A stretch of 64,000 bases of DNA from Pseudomonas sp. UYIF39 (GTDB lineage Bacteria; Pseudomonadota; Gammaproteobacteria; Pseudomonadales; Pseudomonadaceae). The stretch's first letter is position 1. Each line of letters starts with the position of its first letter. The notes beneath the pieces are model-generated. The model had not been told where the DNA came from and made no database searches. It saw only the letters and a program-made list of their open reading frames with translations. This document shows, piece after piece, positions 40,698 through 50,928 of this stretch. The stretch spans positions 124,001 to 188,000 of the forward strand of contig NZ_JALBYU010000006.1 of NCBI RefSeq assembly GCF_029963765.1, given 5' to 3'. The position numbers and the translations under genes are program-made.

Positions 40698-42461
40698 ATG
40701 GTCTGGCAGCAAATCTACGATCCGTTCGGCAACCCGATACTTTCAACCATCATGGCCGCAGTGCCGGTCGTGGTGATGCTGGCAGCCCTGGCTTTTTTCC
40801 ATATCAAGGCGCATCTGGCCGCATTGATGGCCCTGGCCTCGGCGTTGGTGATCGCGATTTTCGCCTTCGGCATGCCGGCGAACATGGCCGGCTCGGCCGC
40901 ACTGTACGGCGCCGCCAACGGCTTGCTGCCCATTGGCTGGATTGTGCTCAACATCATCTTCCTGCATCGGCTGACCACCGAGAACGGCTCGTTCAAAGTG
41001 CTGCAGGATTCCCTGGCGCGCATCACTGATGATCGACGCCTGCAACTGCTGCTGATTGCCTTCTGCTTCGGTGCGTTCTTCGAAGGGGCCGCCGGTTTCG
41101 GCACGCCGGTGGCTGTGACCGGGGCGATTCTGATCGGGTTGGGCTTCTCACCACTGGCCGCTTCTGGCCTGGCGTTGATCGCCAACACCGCGCCCGTGGC
41201 GTTCGGTGCGCTGGGCACGCCGATCATCACCCTGGCCAAGGTGACCGGGCTGGATGAAATGGAGCTGTCGATGATGGTCGGCCGGCAATTGCCGTTCTTC
41301 TCGGTGATCGTGCCGTTCTGGTTGATCTGGGCCTTCGCCGGCTGGCGCAAAATGCTGGAAATCTGGCCGCCGATTCTGGTGGCCGGCGTCACTTTCGCCG
41401 TGCCGCAGTTCATCGTTTCCAACTACCACGGGCCGATGCTGGTGGACGTTATTGCCGCACTGATTTCCATGGCCTGCCTGACCGGTTTCCTCAGGGTCTG
41501 GAAACCGGCCACGGTGCATACCTCCGCCGCGCTGTCCGGGCGCGTCGACAACTCCAAAATAGCCGAAGAGCATGACGAAAAACCCGTCGCCAGCGCGGCC
41601 TTTGCCAGCGATGCCAAGCCTGCGGTGATGCGCGCGTGGATGCCGTGGATCATCCTTACCGTATTCGTGTTCGCCTGGGGCACCCAAGGCTTCAAAAACA
41701 TGTTCGATACCCGTCCGGCAATTGATCCGGCCACCCATTCGGCCAAGCTCGACCCTCAAGGCAAACCGATGCGCGAAGCGAACCCGATCTTCGCTCCAAT
41801 CGTGACGTTCACCACGATCCACCAGCAGATCGAGAAGGTCCCGCCCGTGGTGCCCGCGCCTAAAACCGAGGACGCGGTCTACAAGTTCACCTGGTTCACC
41901 AGCACCGGTAGCGGCATCCTGCTGTCGGCGATCCTCGGCGGGTTGCTGATGGGTTATTCCATCCCACAACTGATCCACCAATACCTACGAACGCTGTGGG
42001 TGGTGCGCTATTCACTGATCACCATTACCGCCATGCTTGCCCTCGGTTTCCTCACCCGCTACTCGGGCCTGGACGCGACCATGGGCCTGGCCTTCGCCGC
42101 GACGGGCATCTTCTACCCCATGTTCGGCACCCTGCTCGGCTGGCTCGGCGTGGCGTTGACCGGCTCGGATACGGCGTCAAACGTGCTGTTCGGCGGCTTG
42201 CAACGAGTGACCGCCGAGCAATTAGGCCTCAGCCCGGTGTTGATGGCGGCCGCCAACAGTTCCGGCGGGGTCATGGGCAAGATGGTCGACGCGCAGTCGA
42301 TCGTGGTGGCCTCCACCGCCACCCGCTGGTACGGGCATGAAGGGGAAATCCTGCGTTATGTATTTTTCCACTCGATCATCCTGGCGATTCTGGTCGGTGG
42401 TTTGGTGACGTTGCAGGCGTATGTGGCGCCGTTCAGTCATATGGTGGTTGGTGGGCATTGA
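40698..42461 (+). CDS. glcA: LctP-family permease, glycolate/lactate (GlcA/LldP)
   Basis: A 587-residue integral membrane protein of the lactate permease family. Conserved blocks include FGAFFEGAAGFGTPVAVTGA, NTAPVAFGALGTPIITLAKV and, near the C-terminus, GSDTASNVLFGGLQ and MAAANSSGGVMGKMVDAQSI. It imports 2-hydroxymonocarboxylates with protons. LldP and GlcA are near identical in sequence; the adjacent glcC-glcDEFGB genes make glycolate the likelier substrate here. The start at 40698 follows GAGGTGG. Confidence 0.85.
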   Translation: MVWQQIYDPFGNPILSTIMAAVPVVVMLAALAFFHIKAHLAALMALASALVIAIFAFGMPANMAGSAALYGAANGLLPIGWIVLNIIFLHRLTTENGSFKVLQDSLARITDDRRLQLLLIAFCFGAFFEGAAGFGTPVAVTGAILIGLGFSPLAASGLALIANTAPVAFGALGTPIITLAKVTGLDEMELSMMVGRQLPFFSVIVPFWLIWAFAGWRKMLEIWPPILVAGVTFAVPQFIVSNYHGPMLVDVIAALISMACLTGFLRVWKPATVHTSAALSGRVDNSKIAEEHDEKPVASAAFASDAKPAVMRAWMPWIILTVFVFAWGTQGFKNMFDTRPAIDPATHSAKLDPQGKPMREANPIFAPIVTFTTIHQQIEKVPPVVPAPKTEDAVYKFTWFTSTGSGILLSAILGGLLMGYSIPQLIHQYLRTLWVVRYSLITITAMLALGFLTRYSGLDATMGLAFAATGIFYPMFGTLLGWLGVALTGSDTASNVLFGGLQRVTAEQLGLSPVLMAAANSSGGVMGKMVDAQSIVVASTATRWYGHEGEILRYVFFHSIILAILVGGLVTLQAYVAPFSHMVVGGH

Positions 42462-42491
42462 TTGACATAGCCCGGGCTCACCGCCCGGGCA

Positions 42492-43259
42492 TTACGCCCA
42501 CCCCTCAAGTCGCAGCGTGGCCCGAACCAGACGTTGTTCCTCGCTTTCGATTTCCTTGAGGTTCTCGCAGATGCTCTGGATGTGCGCGATGGCCGCCTTG
42601 CGCGCCTGTTCCGGCATACGGCCAGTGACGGCGTTGTAGAGCCGCGCATGTTGACGGTCGATCTGACGCTTTTGCGGTTCGCGGTGATAAAGGTTGTTGA
42701 CCGAGGCAAACACCGTGTTCAGCAGTAAGTCCGTCAGCGAGCGCAAGGTCTGCACCAGCACCGGGTTGTGCGAGGCCTCGCAAATCGCCAGGTGAAACGC
42801 ATGATCGAGCCGAGCGTGTTCGGACGCCTCCAGCGAACGGCTACGGGCATTGAGCAACGCCTCGTAGCTGCGGGTGATGAGAACGAAGTCGGCGTCGGTT
42901 CCGCGCAGCGCCGCCAGACGTGCCGACTCGCCCTCAAGCAGGCTACGGACTTCGAACAGATCGTAGAGCGTGCGTGGCTGAGAGCTGAATAAGTGCATCA
43001 GCGGTGACGCGGCACCGTTCCCCGAAAGATCGGCTACAAATGAACCTTTGCCCTGCTCTGTCTTGATAATCCCGCGAGCGCGCAACAGCTTCAGGCCTTC
43101 GCGAAGTGCCGTACGGGAAACACCCAGCTTTTCGGTCAGACGACGCTCCGACGGCAACAGCTGACCGGTCTTGAGCACCCCGTCCACGATCAGCCGTTCT
43201 ATGCGTTCACAGACCACATCTGCGACTTGTGGATTACGGCTCGTTTCTGCCCTTTCCAT
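42492..43259 (-). CDS. glcC: GntR/FadR-family regulator of glycolate use (GlcC-like)
   Basis: A 255-residue regulator. The GntR winged helix (VVCERIERLIVDGVLKTGQL then SRTALREGLKLLRARGII) is followed by an all-helical FCD ligand domain with metal-binding histidines (LDHAFHLAICEASHN, RQHARLYNAV). The start at 43259 follows GGAGAG. It is divergent from glcD, and its own promoter carries a palindromic operator. In E. coli, GlcC activates glcDEFGBA in response to glycolate. Confidence 0.85.
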   Translation of the reverse strand: MERAETSRNPQVADVVCERIERLIVDGVLKTGQLLPSERRLTEKLGVSRTALREGLKLLRARGIIKTEQGKGSFVADLSGNGAASPLMHLFSSQPRTLYDLFEVRSLLEGESARLAALRGTDADFVLITRSYEALLNARSRSLEASEHARLDHAFHLAICEASHNPVLVQTLRSLTDLLLNTVFASVNNLYHREPQKRQIDRQHARLYNAVTGRMPEQARKAAIAHIQSICENLKEIESEEQRLVRATLRLEGWA

Positions 43260-43269
43260 TGACTCTCCG

Positions 43270-43284
43270 ACTGGTATGACCAGT
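43270..43284. promoter_or_regulatory. GlcC-type operator 1
   Basis: ACTGGT-ATG-ACCAGT, a perfect 6-3-6 palindrome 10 bases upstream of the glcC start. The symmetry fits the TGGT-N3-ACCA consensus of FadR-type regulators. Confidence 0.7.
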
Positions 43285-43376
43285 CTCACTAACAAAACCA
43301 CAAATGTTCAAACACACACATAAGCCAATGTTTTATAAACATTTTTTTACGTAAATAAAAAACCGTCGAATACAGA

Positions 43377-43390
43377 ACTGGTTCGACCAG
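43377..43390. promoter_or_regulatory. GlcC-type operator 2
   Basis: ACTGGT-TCG-ACCAG, the second copy of the operator, 107 bases from the first and about 104 bases before glcD. Two sites in a divergent promoter fit joint control of glcC and glcDEFGB. Confidence 0.7.
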
Positions 43391-43493
43391 CCAAACAACA
43401 CATGGACAGTAGAACGCCTCAGGCCAATGATGCAAGTCAGTGGTAAACGGACACAGACCTCCTATAAAAACAACTGAGGGTCGTCAACCGACT

Positions 43494-44993
43494 ATGAACA
43501 TTCTTTACGATGAACGCGTCGACGGCGTCCTGCCTGATGTCGACAGGGCTGCCTTGCTGCAGGCCCTGCACACGCAGTGGCCGGATCTGGAAGTCCTGCA
43601 TCAACAGGAAGAGCTCAAACCGTACGAATGCGACGGACTGTCTGCTTACCGCACCACGCCCATGCTGGTGGTGCTGCCGCGCCACATCGACGAGGTACAA
43701 GGCGTGCTTCGGCTCTGCCATGAGCGGCAGGTCGCGGTGGTTGCTCGCGGTGCCGGCACGGGTTTGTCCGGCGGTGCCTTACCGTTGGAAAAAGGTGTGC
43801 TGCTGGTAATGGCGCGCTTCAACTCTATTCTGCACATCGACCCCGCCGCCCGCACGGCTCGGGTTCAGCCGGGGGTGCGCAATCTGGCAATTTCCCAGGC
43901 AGCCGCGCCGTTTGGTTTGTACTACGCGCCGGATCCTTCCTCGCAGATCGCTTGTTCAATCGGCGGCAATGTGGCGGAAAACGCCGGTGGCGTGCATTGC
44001 CTGAAGTACGGGCTGACCGTGCACAACCTGCTCAAGGTCGACATCCTCACCGTCGACGGCGAACATCTGAGCCTGGGTTCGCAGGCGCTCGACTCTCCGG
44101 GCTTCGACCTGTTGGCGTTGTTCACCGGTTCCGAAGGCATGCTCGGTGTCATCACCGAGGTCACGGTCAAACTGTTGCCCAAACCCCAGACCGCCAAAGT
44201 GCTGCTGGCGGCGTTCGATTCCGTCGAAAAGGCGGGCCGCGCGGTGGGTGACATTATTGCCGCCGGCATCATCCCGGGCGGTCTGGAGATGATGGACAAC
44301 CTGGCCATTCGCGCCGCCGAAGACTTCATCCACGCTGGTTATCCGGTCGACGCCGAAGCCATTCTGCTGTGCGAGCTCGATGGCGTTGAAGCCGACGTTC
44401 ACGATGACTGCGACCGCGTGCGCCAGGTGCTGGAACAGGCCGGCGCCACCGAAGTGCGCCAGGCCCGCGATGAAGCCGAACGCGTACGTTTTTGGGCCGG
44501 GCGCAAGAATGCCTTTCCGGCGGTGGGCCGTCTCTCACCGGATTATTACTGCATGGACGGGACGATCCCTCGCCGCGAGTTGCCCGGCGTGCTGCACGCG
44601 ATTGCCGCGTTATCGGCCGAATACGACCTGCGGGTGGCCAACGTTTTTCACGCCGGTGACGGCAACATGCACCCACTGATTCTGTTCGATGCCAACCAAC
44701 CGGGCGAACTCGATCGCGCTGAAGCCCTGGGCGGCAAGATCCTCGAATTGTGCGTGAAGGTCGGCGGCAGCATTACCGGTGAACACGGCGTGGGCCGGGA
44801 GAAAATCAATCAGATGTGTGCGCAGTTCAATAGCGATGAGCTGACCGTGTTCCATGCCGTCAAAGCCGCCTTCGATCCGAGTGGTTTGCTCAACCCCGGC
44901 AAGAACATTCCGACGCTGCGCCGCTGCGCCGAGTTCGGTGCCATGCACGTTCACATGGGTCAGCTGCCCTTCCCTGAACTGGAGCGTTTCTGA
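43494..44993 (+). CDS. glcD: Glycolate oxidase subunit GlcD
   Basis: A 499-residue FAD-linked oxidase subunit, the same length as E. coli GlcD. The PCMH-type FAD motif is VVARGAGTGLSGGALPLEKG, with NVAENAGGVHCLKYGLT downstream. The C-terminal domain ends in the flavin-site block HAGDGNMHP and TGEHGVGREK. It oxidises glycolate to glyoxylate with GlcE and GlcF at the inner membrane. The start MNILYDER at 43494 is in line with the family. Its stop overlaps the glcE start (TGATG). Confidence 0.93.
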   Translation: MNILYDERVDGVLPDVDRAALLQALHTQWPDLEVLHQQEELKPYECDGLSAYRTTPMLVVLPRHIDEVQGVLRLCHERQVAVVARGAGTGLSGGALPLEKGVLLVMARFNSILHIDPAARTARVQPGVRNLAISQAAAPFGLYYAPDPSSQIACSIGGNVAENAGGVHCLKYGLTVHNLLKVDILTVDGEHLSLGSQALDSPGFDLLALFTGSEGMLGVITEVTVKLLPKPQTAKVLLAAFDSVEKAGRAVGDIIAAGIIPGGLEMMDNLAIRAAEDFIHAGYPVDAEAILLCELDGVEADVHDDCDRVRQVLEQAGATEVRQARDEAERVRFWAGRKNAFPAVGRLSPDYYCMDGTIPRRELPGVLHAIAALSAEYDLRVANVFHAGDGNMHPLILFDANQPGELDRAEALGGKILELCVKVGGSITGEHGVGREKINQMCAQFNSDELTVFHAVKAAFDPSGLLNPGKNIPTLRRCAEFGAMHVHMGQLPFPELERF

Positions 44994-46057
44994 TGCGCAG
45001 CGAACACGATTTCGACGACAGCGCCTCGCTGCTGGAACAGGTCAACCAGGCGCTGCAAAACGCCACGCCGTTGCGCATTCAAGGCTCCAACAGCAAGGCG
45101 TTTCTGGGGCGCATCGTGGCGGGCGAAGTACTCGACACGCGCACCCACCGAGGCATCGTCAGCTACGACCCGACTGAACTGGTGATCACCGCCCGCTGCG
45201 GCACCCCGTTGGCAGAACTGGCTGAAGTGCTGGATGCAGCGCAGCAGATGTTGCCCTGCGAACCGCCCTCCTTCGGCGATGGCGCCACCGTCGGCGGCAT
45301 GATCGCCAGCGGGTTGTCGGGACCACGGCGCCCCTGGTCAGGATCCGTCAGGGACTTCGTCCTCGGGACACGGGTCATCACCGGTCATGGCAAGCATTTA
45401 CGCTTCGGTGGCGAAGTCATGAAAAACGTCGCCGGCTACGACCTGTCGCGCTTGATGGCCGGCAGTTATGGCTCGTTGGGTGTGGTCACCGAAGTCTCGC
45501 TCAAGGTCCTGCCCAAGCCGCGTCAATCGTTAAGCATCAGCCTGGACATGGACAGCGATCGCGCCTTGCTGCGCCTCGCCGAATGGGGGCAACAGCCGCT
45601 GCCGATCAGCGCCGCGTGCCACGACGGGCAGCGCCTGCACCTGCGGCTTGAGGGGGGCGAAGGCTCGGTGGCGGCGGCTCATGACCGACTGGGCGGCGAG
45701 TTGCTCGACGCCTCGTACTGGGATGATCTCAACGAACATCGATTGAGTTTCTTCGATGAGGACCAGGCACTCTGGCGCCTGTCCGTCCCTCACAACACGC
45801 CTCGGCTTTCCCTGCCTGGCCGTCAGCTGCTCGATTGGGGTGGTGCGCAGCGCTGGCTCAAATCTGACGCAGAGGCAGCGTTCATTCGCTCTATCGTGGA
45901 AGAAGTCGGCGGGCATGTGACCTGCTACAGCCATGGCCTGATCGACAGCCCGTTCCAACCGTTGCCTGACGCATTGATGCGCTACCACCGGAACTTGAAG
46001 CAACAACTCGATCCCCGGGGCATCTTCAACCCCGGGCGCCTGTACGCGGAGCTTTGA
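44993..46057 (+). CDS. glcE: Glycolate oxidase subunit GlcE
   Basis: A 354-residue FAD-binding subunit with PPSFGDGATVGGMIASGLSG and the block FGGEVMKNVAGYDLSRLMAG, as in GlcE. It ends FNPGRLYAEL. It overlaps glcD by one base and ends three bases before glcF, so the three subunits are translated as a unit. Family knowledge: it supplies the second flavin subunit of the GlcDEF complex. Confidence 0.93.
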   Translation: MRSEHDFDDSASLLEQVNQALQNATPLRIQGSNSKAFLGRIVAGEVLDTRTHRGIVSYDPTELVITARCGTPLAELAEVLDAAQQMLPCEPPSFGDGATVGGMIASGLSGPRRPWSGSVRDFVLGTRVITGHGKHLRFGGEVMKNVAGYDLSRLMAGSYGSLGVVTEVSLKVLPKPRQSLSISLDMDSDRALLRLAEWGQQPLPISAACHDGQRLHLRLEGGEGSVAAAHDRLGGELLDASYWDDLNEHRLSFFDEDQALWRLSVPHNTPRLSLPGRQLLDWGGAQRWLKSDAEAAFIRSIVEEVGGHVTCYSHGLIDSPFQPLPDALMRYHRNLKQQLDPRGIFNPGRLYAEL

Positions 46058-46060
46058 CCC

Positions 46061-47302
46061 ATGCAGACCACCTTGAGCGAACAGGCCCGCCAACTGCCCC
46101 GCGCCGAAGAAGCCGAAAGCATCCTGCGTACGTGCGTGCACTGCGGTTTCTGCAATGCCACCTGCCCGACCTATCAATTGCTGGGCGATGAACTGGATGG
46201 ACCACGGGGCCGCATCTACCTGATCAAGCAGGTTCTGGAGGGCAACGAAGTCACGCAAAAGACCCAACAACACCTGGATCGCTGCCTGTCGTGCCGTAAC
46301 TGCGAAACCACCTGCCCTTCCGGCGTCGACTACCACAACCTGCTGGACATTGGCCGGGCGGTGGTCGATGCGGCAGTGCCGCGCCCGCTCGGTCAGCGCT
46401 TGTTGCGCGAGGGATTGCGCAGCGTCGTACCCAATCCGGCGCTGTTCAAAGGGCTGGTCAGCAGCGGCCAAGTGTTCCGGGCGCTGTTGCCCAACACCTT
46501 GCAGATCAAGTTGCCTCGCCGCGTTTATCCGGCCAAGCCGCGCCCGGTCACTCGCCACGCCCGGCAGGTGCTGATGCTCGAAGGCTGCGTGCAACAGAGC
46601 CTGTCGCCCAATACCAACGCAGCAGCCGCGCGGGTACTGGATCGACTGGGGATCAGCGTGACGGCAGCTCGCGAAGCCGGTTGCTGCGGCGCCGTGGATT
46701 ATCACCTCGACGCTCAGGCGGCTGGCCTGGATCGCGCCCGCCGCAATATCGATGCGTGGTGGCCGAGCATTGAAAACGGCGCCGAAGCCATCGTGCAAAC
46801 CGCCAGCGGTTGCGGTGCTTTCATCAAAGATTATGGTCACCTGCTCAGCACCGATCCGGCCTATGCCGAGAAGGCGAAAAAGGTCAGTGCGCTCGCCAAG
46901 GATCTGGTCGAAGTGCTGCGCGACGAGCCGCTGGAAAAGCTCGGTATCCACAGCGACCAGCGCCTGGCGTTCCATTGCCCCTGCACCTTGCAGCACGCGC
47001 AGAAACTGGGCGGTGCGGTTGAAGCAATTCTGACCTGTCTGGGCTTTAACCTCACGCCTGTCGCCGACAGCCACCTGTGCTGCGGCTCGGCGGGCACCTA
47101 TTCGCTGACCCAACCCGAACTGTCCCGGCAACTGCGCGACAACAAGCTCAATGCGCTGGAAAGCGGACATCCCGAAGTCATTGTCACGGCCAATATCGGC
47201 TGTCAGTCCCACCTCGACGGTGCGGGCCGAACCCCTGTCAGGCACTGGATCGAACTGGTCGAAGCCGCCTTGCCCCAACCGAGTACTGGAGAATCCCCAT
47301 GA
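46061..47302 (+). CDS. glcF: Glycolate oxidase iron-sulfur subunit GlcF
   Basis: A 413-residue protein. Two [4Fe-4S] motifs are CVHCGFCNATCP and CLSCRNCETTCP in the first 100 residues. Two CCG domains follow (GCCGAVDYH and CCGSAGTYS), which bind redox cofactor and pass electrons to the quinone pool. The stop overlaps the glcG start by four bases. Length and order match glcF. Confidence 0.93.
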   Translation: MQTTLSEQARQLPRAEEAESILRTCVHCGFCNATCPTYQLLGDELDGPRGRIYLIKQVLEGNEVTQKTQQHLDRCLSCRNCETTCPSGVDYHNLLDIGRAVVDAAVPRPLGQRLLREGLRSVVPNPALFKGLVSSGQVFRALLPNTLQIKLPRRVYPAKPRPVTRHARQVLMLEGCVQQSLSPNTNAAAARVLDRLGISVTAAREAGCCGAVDYHLDAQAAGLDRARRNIDAWWPSIENGAEAIVQTASGCGAFIKDYGHLLSTDPAYAEKAKKVSALAKDLVEVLRDEPLEKLGIHSDQRLAFHCPCTLQHAQKLGGAVEAILTCLGFNLTPVADSHLCCGSAGTYSLTQPELSRQLRDNKLNALESGHPEVIVTANIGCQSHLDGAGRTPVRHWIELVEAALPQPSTGESP

Positions 47303-47700
47303 AAAGCAAAGCCGTACTGAGCCAGACCGAAGTCAGCCAAATCCTCGCGGCGGCACGCGCCGAAGCGCAGAACAACCAATGGGCCGTGACCATCGTGATT
47401 GTCGATGACGGCGGCCATCCTCTGGCCCTCGAGCGCCTAGATGGTTGTGCTCCGATTGGCGCCTACATCGCCACCGAAAAGGCCCGCACCTCGGCCCTCG
47501 GTCGGCGCGAATCCAAAGGTTATGAAGAGATGGTCAATGGCGGGCGCCACGCCTTTTTGTCCGCGCCATTGCTGACGTCTCTTGAGGGCGGCGTGCCGAT
47601 CATCGTCGACGGCCAGGTGATCGGCGCGGTCGGGGTGTCCGGCGTCAAAGCCGAGCAGGATGCGCAGGTGGCCAAGGCCGGGGCGCAATGCCTGAACTGA
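47299..47700 (+). CDS. glcG: GlcG/HbpS-family protein
   Basis: A 133-residue heme-degrading/HbpS-like (DUF336) protein: VIVDDGGHPLALERLDGCAP and GGVPIIVDGQVIGAVGVSG are the family blocks. Its role in glycolate metabolism is unclear, but it is a regular member of glc operons. The start at 47299 overlaps glcF. Confidence 0.88.
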   Translation: MKSKAVLSQTEVSQILAAARAEAQNNQWAVTIVIVDDGGHPLALERLDGCAPIGAYIATEKARTSALGRRESKGYEEMVNGGRHAFLSAPLLTSLEGGVPIIVDGQVIGAVGVSGVKAEQDAQVAKAGAQCLN

Positions 47701-47741
47701 GCCATACGCCCGATAAAACTGTGTGATGGAGATGCAAAAAA

Positions 47742-49922
47742 GTGACCGATTTCGTTAATTGCCAAGGCCTCAAGGTGGCGCCAGTCCTGCAACGTTTCGT
47801 TGATTCGGACGTGTTGCCGGGAACCGGCCTGGATTCGCAAACATTCTGGGGCGGTTTCGCCGCGCTGGTGCACGAACTGGCGCCGATCAACCGCGCACTG
47901 CTGACTGAACGTGATCGGCTGCAAACCGAACTGGACACCTGGCACCGCGCTCACCCGGGACCGGTGACGGACATGGCGGCTTATCGCAGCTTCCTGAGCG
48001 GTATCGGTTACCTGCAACCGCAACCCCCAGACGTCAAGGTCAGCACCACCAACGTCGATACGGAAATCAGTGTGCAGGCAGGACCGCAACTGGTCGTTCC
48101 CGCCGTCAACGCGCGTTATGCGTTGAATGCCGCGAATGCGCGCTGGGGCTCGCTGTACGACGCGTTGTACGGCACCGATGTGATTTCCAATGACGGCAGC
48201 GCCGAACCGGGCCGGACATACAATCCGGTGCGTGGGGCGAAGGTCATCGCGTTTGCCCGTGGCTTCCTGGATCAGGCATTCCCCTTGAGCAGCGGCTCAC
48301 ATGCCGCGGTGGCGCGTTACCGGATCGAAAACGGCACACTGAAAAACACCTTAAAAGACGGCAGCCAAGCCAGTTTATCGAACGCCGCGCAGTACATCGG
48401 CTACCAGGGTTCCCTCGCTGACCCCACAGCCATCCTGCTGAAAAACAACGATCTGCACGTCGAGATTCAGATCGATCGCCAGAGTGTCATCGGTCAGGCC
48501 GACGCCGCTGGGGTAAAGGACCTGCTGATTGAGGCGGCACTCTCAACCATCATTGATTGTGAAGATTCGGTGGCGGCAGTCGACGCCGATGACAAGGTGC
48601 AGGTGTACCGCAACTGGCTGGGTTTGATGAAGGGCGACCTGAAAGAGGACCTGGAGAAAAACGGTAAAACCATCACTCGACGGCTGAACCCGGACCGCGA
48701 GTACACCGCAGCCGATGGCAACTCACTGTCGCTGCACGGGCGTTCGCTGCTGTTCATTCGTAACGTCGGGCACCTGATGACCTGCCCGGCGATTCTCGAC
48801 AATGGCGGGGTGGAAATCCCGGAGGGCATTCTCGACGGCGTCATCACCAGCCTGATTGCCCTGCATGACCTGCAACGCCGCGGCAATTCCCGCACCGGTA
48901 GCGTCTACATCGTCAAACCGAAAATGCATGGCCCCGCCGAAGTGGCCTTCACCGAGCAATTGTTCAGCTGCATCGAAGACCTGCTCCAGCTCGAACGTCA
49001 TACCCTGAAAATGGGCATCATGGACGAGGAACGGCGCACCAGCGTCAACCTCAAGGCCTGCATCGCCGCAGCCTCCGCACGGGTCGCGTTCATCAACACC
49101 GGCTTCCTGGATCGCACCGGCGACGAGATGCACACCGCCATGGAAGCGGGCGCGATGTTGCGCAAGGGCGACATGAAAAACACCTCGTGGATCAGGGCCT
49201 ATGAGCGCAATAACGTGCTTGCCGGTCTGGACTGTGGATTGCGTGGGCGGGCGCAAATCGGCAAAGGCATGTGGGCCATGCCGGATCGGATGGCCGATAT
49301 GCTCAAGCAAAAAATCGTCCACCCCAAAGCGGGCGCGAATACCGCTTGGGTGCCCTCGCCGACCGCCGCCACATTGCACGCGCTGCATTACCATCAGGGC
49401 AACGTGCGCTCGGTGCAGGAGTCCCTTGAAACAACTGACTTCGGTGGCGCCAGCCCGGCACTACTAGACGGTTTGCTCAGCGTGCCGGTCGTCACCGCCC
49501 CGTCCTGGTCGGCCGATGAGATTCGACAAGAAGTCGAAAATAACGCGCAAGGTTTGCTGGGGTATGTGGTGCGTTGGGTCGAACAAGGCATCGGCTGCTC
49601 GAAGGTGCCCGACATCCATAACGTGGGGTTGATGGAAGATCGCGCGACCTTGCGCATATCCAGCCAGCACATGGCCAACTGGCTGCGACACGGGGTGATC
49701 ACCAAGGATCAAACCGTCGAGATATTGCAGCGCATGGCGCGGGTCGTTGATCAGCAAAACGCCAGTGATCCGATCTACACGCCAATGGCGCCAGACTTCG
49801 AGCAGTCGGTTGCATTTCAAGCGGCCTGCGCACTGGTGTTCGAGGGATGCGCACAACCCAATGGCTATACAGAACCGCTCCTGCATAAATTCCGGCGCGC
49901 GTACAAGCAGTCGAGGAGGTAA
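47742..49922 (+). CDS. glcB: Malate synthase G
   Basis: A 726-residue enzyme of the G isoform. Typical blocks are [52 protein letters not shown] and the C-terminal [20 protein letters not shown]. It condenses glyoxylate with acetyl-CoA to malate, consuming the product of GlcDEF. The start is GTG at 47742 with GGAGAT upstream. It is the last gene of the operon. Confidence 0.95.
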   Translation: MTDFVNCQGLKVAPVLQRFVDSDVLPGTGLDSQTFWGGFAALVHELAPINRALLTERDRLQTELDTWHRAHPGPVTDMAAYRSFLSGIGYLQPQPPDVKVSTTNVDTEISVQAGPQLVVPAVNARYALNAANARWGSLYDALYGTDVISNDGSAEPGRTYNPVRGAKVIAFARGFLDQAFPLSSGSHAAVARYRIENGTLKNTLKDGSQASLSNAAQYIGYQGSLADPTAILLKNNDLHVEIQIDRQSVIGQADAAGVKDLLIEAALSTIIDCEDSVAAVDADDKVQVYRNWLGLMKGDLKEDLEKNGKTITRRLNPDREYTAADGNSLSLHGRSLLFIRNVGHLMTCPAILDNGGVEIPEGILDGVITSLIALHDLQRRGNSRTGSVYIVKPKMHGPAEVAFTEQLFSCIEDLLQLERHTLKMGIMDEERRTSVNLKACIAAASARVAFINTGFLDRTGDEMHTAMEAGAMLRKGDMKNTSWIRAYERNNVLAGLDCGLRGRAQIGKGMWAMPDRMADMLKQKIVHPKAGANTAWVPSPTAATLHALHYHQGNVRSVQESLETTDFGGASPALLDGLLSVPVVTAPSWSADEIRQEVENNAQGLLGYVVRWVEQGIGCSKVPDIHNVGLMEDRATLRISSQHMANWLRHGVITKDQTVEILQRMARVVDQQNASDPIYTPMAPDFEQSVAFQAACALVFEGCAQPNGYTEPLLHKFRRAYKQSRR

Positions 49923-49934
49923 ACAGAGGGAACA

Positions 49935-49962
49935 AAAGAAGAGGCTCCGGCCTCTTTTTTGT
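49935..49962 (+). terminator. Terminator of the glc operon
   Basis: AGAGGC-TCCG-GCCTCT followed by a T run, with A-rich sequence before it; 13 bases after the malate synthase stop. Confidence 0.85.
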
Positions 49963-50040
49963 GAACGACTACGCTCGACAGGTATCGCCCACCCTGTCCA
50001 ACCGACAGAGCAATCGACCCGCCCAAGAGGAAGCGCACAG

Positions 50041-50928
50041 ATGCCCCGTCTTACTGCGAAAGACTTTGCCCCGGAACTGCTCGAACTGTACGACTACTAC
50101 GCCCACGGCAAGATCAACCGGCGAGAGTTTCTGGATCGGGCGGCGTTGTTCACCTTGGGTGGTTTGACCGCCAGCGCTCTCCTCGCCGCCCTGAGTCCGA
50201 ATTACGCGCTCGCCCAGCAGGTTGAATTTACTGACCCGGACATTGTTCCCGAATACATCACCTATCCCTCTCCCAAGGGCCACGGGCAGGTCCGTGGCTA
50301 TCTGGTGCGCCCGGCGAAAGCCACCGGCAAGGTGCCGGCGGTGGTGGTCGTGCATGAAAATCGCGGGCTCAACCCGTACATCGAAGACGTCGCACGGCGT
50401 GTGGCCAAGGCAGGCTTCATCGCCCTCGCCCCAGATGGCCTGACGTCAGTGGGCGGCTATCCCGGCAACGATGACAAAGGCCGGGAGTTGCAGGCGACCG
50501 TCGACCCGGAAAAGCTCATGAATGATTTTTTCGCCGCCATCGAGTGGCTGATGAAGCATGACGCGACCAGCGGAAAAGTCGGCATCACCGGGTTCTGTTA
50601 CGGCGGTGGCGTCGTCAATGCGGCGGCCGTCGCCTATCCGGAACTGGGGGCTGCCGTGGCCTTTTATGGCCGCCAGCCAGAGTCCAAGGATGTCGCCCGA
50701 ATCAAGGCGCCGGTGATGCTTCACTACGGCGAATTGGATACCCGCATCAACGAAGGCTGGCCCGCCTATGAGAAGGCACTGAAAGCTGCGGGCAAGACCT
50801 ATGAGGCGTACATCTATCCCGGCGCCAACCACGGTTTCCATAACGACTCCACGCCTCGATACGACGAGGCCGCGGCCAAGCTGGCCTGGGACCGGACGCT
50901 GGGGTGGTTTCGGCGGTACCTGGCTTAA
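50041..50928 (+). CDS. Dienelactone-hydrolase-family protein
   Basis: A 295-residue alpha/beta hydrolase. An N-terminal helix with [20 protein letters not shown] suggests a Tat-like or membrane-anchored start followed by ALAQQ cleavage. The catalytic triad is visible: Cys in GFCYGGG, Asp in [10 protein letters not shown] and His in GANHGFHND. Family members hydrolyse dienelactone or carboxymethylenebutenolide; the natural substrate here is unknown. It overlaps the 3' end of the convergent mug gene by four bases. Confidence 0.88.
   Translation: MPRLTAKDFAPELLELYDYYAHGKINRREFLDRAALFTLGGLTASALLAALSPNYALAQQVEFTDPDIVPEYITYPSPKGHGQVRGYLVRPAKATGKVPAVVVVHENRGLNPYIEDVARRVAKAGFIALAPDGLTSVGGYPGNDDKGRELQATVDPEKLMNDFFAAIEWLMKHDATSGKVGITGFCYGGGVVNAAAVAYPELGAAVAFYGRQPESKDVARIKAPVMLHYGELDTRINEGWPAYEKALKAAGKTYEAYIYPGANHGFHNDSTPRYDEAAAKLAWDRTLGWFRRYLA

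Noticed and set aside
45530..47278. 582-codon open frame on the minus strand opposite glcE/glcF
   Set aside because: It is the GC-rich shadow of glcE and glcF; it has no ribosome site and no family motifs, while the + strand frames carry clear GlcE and GlcF signatures.
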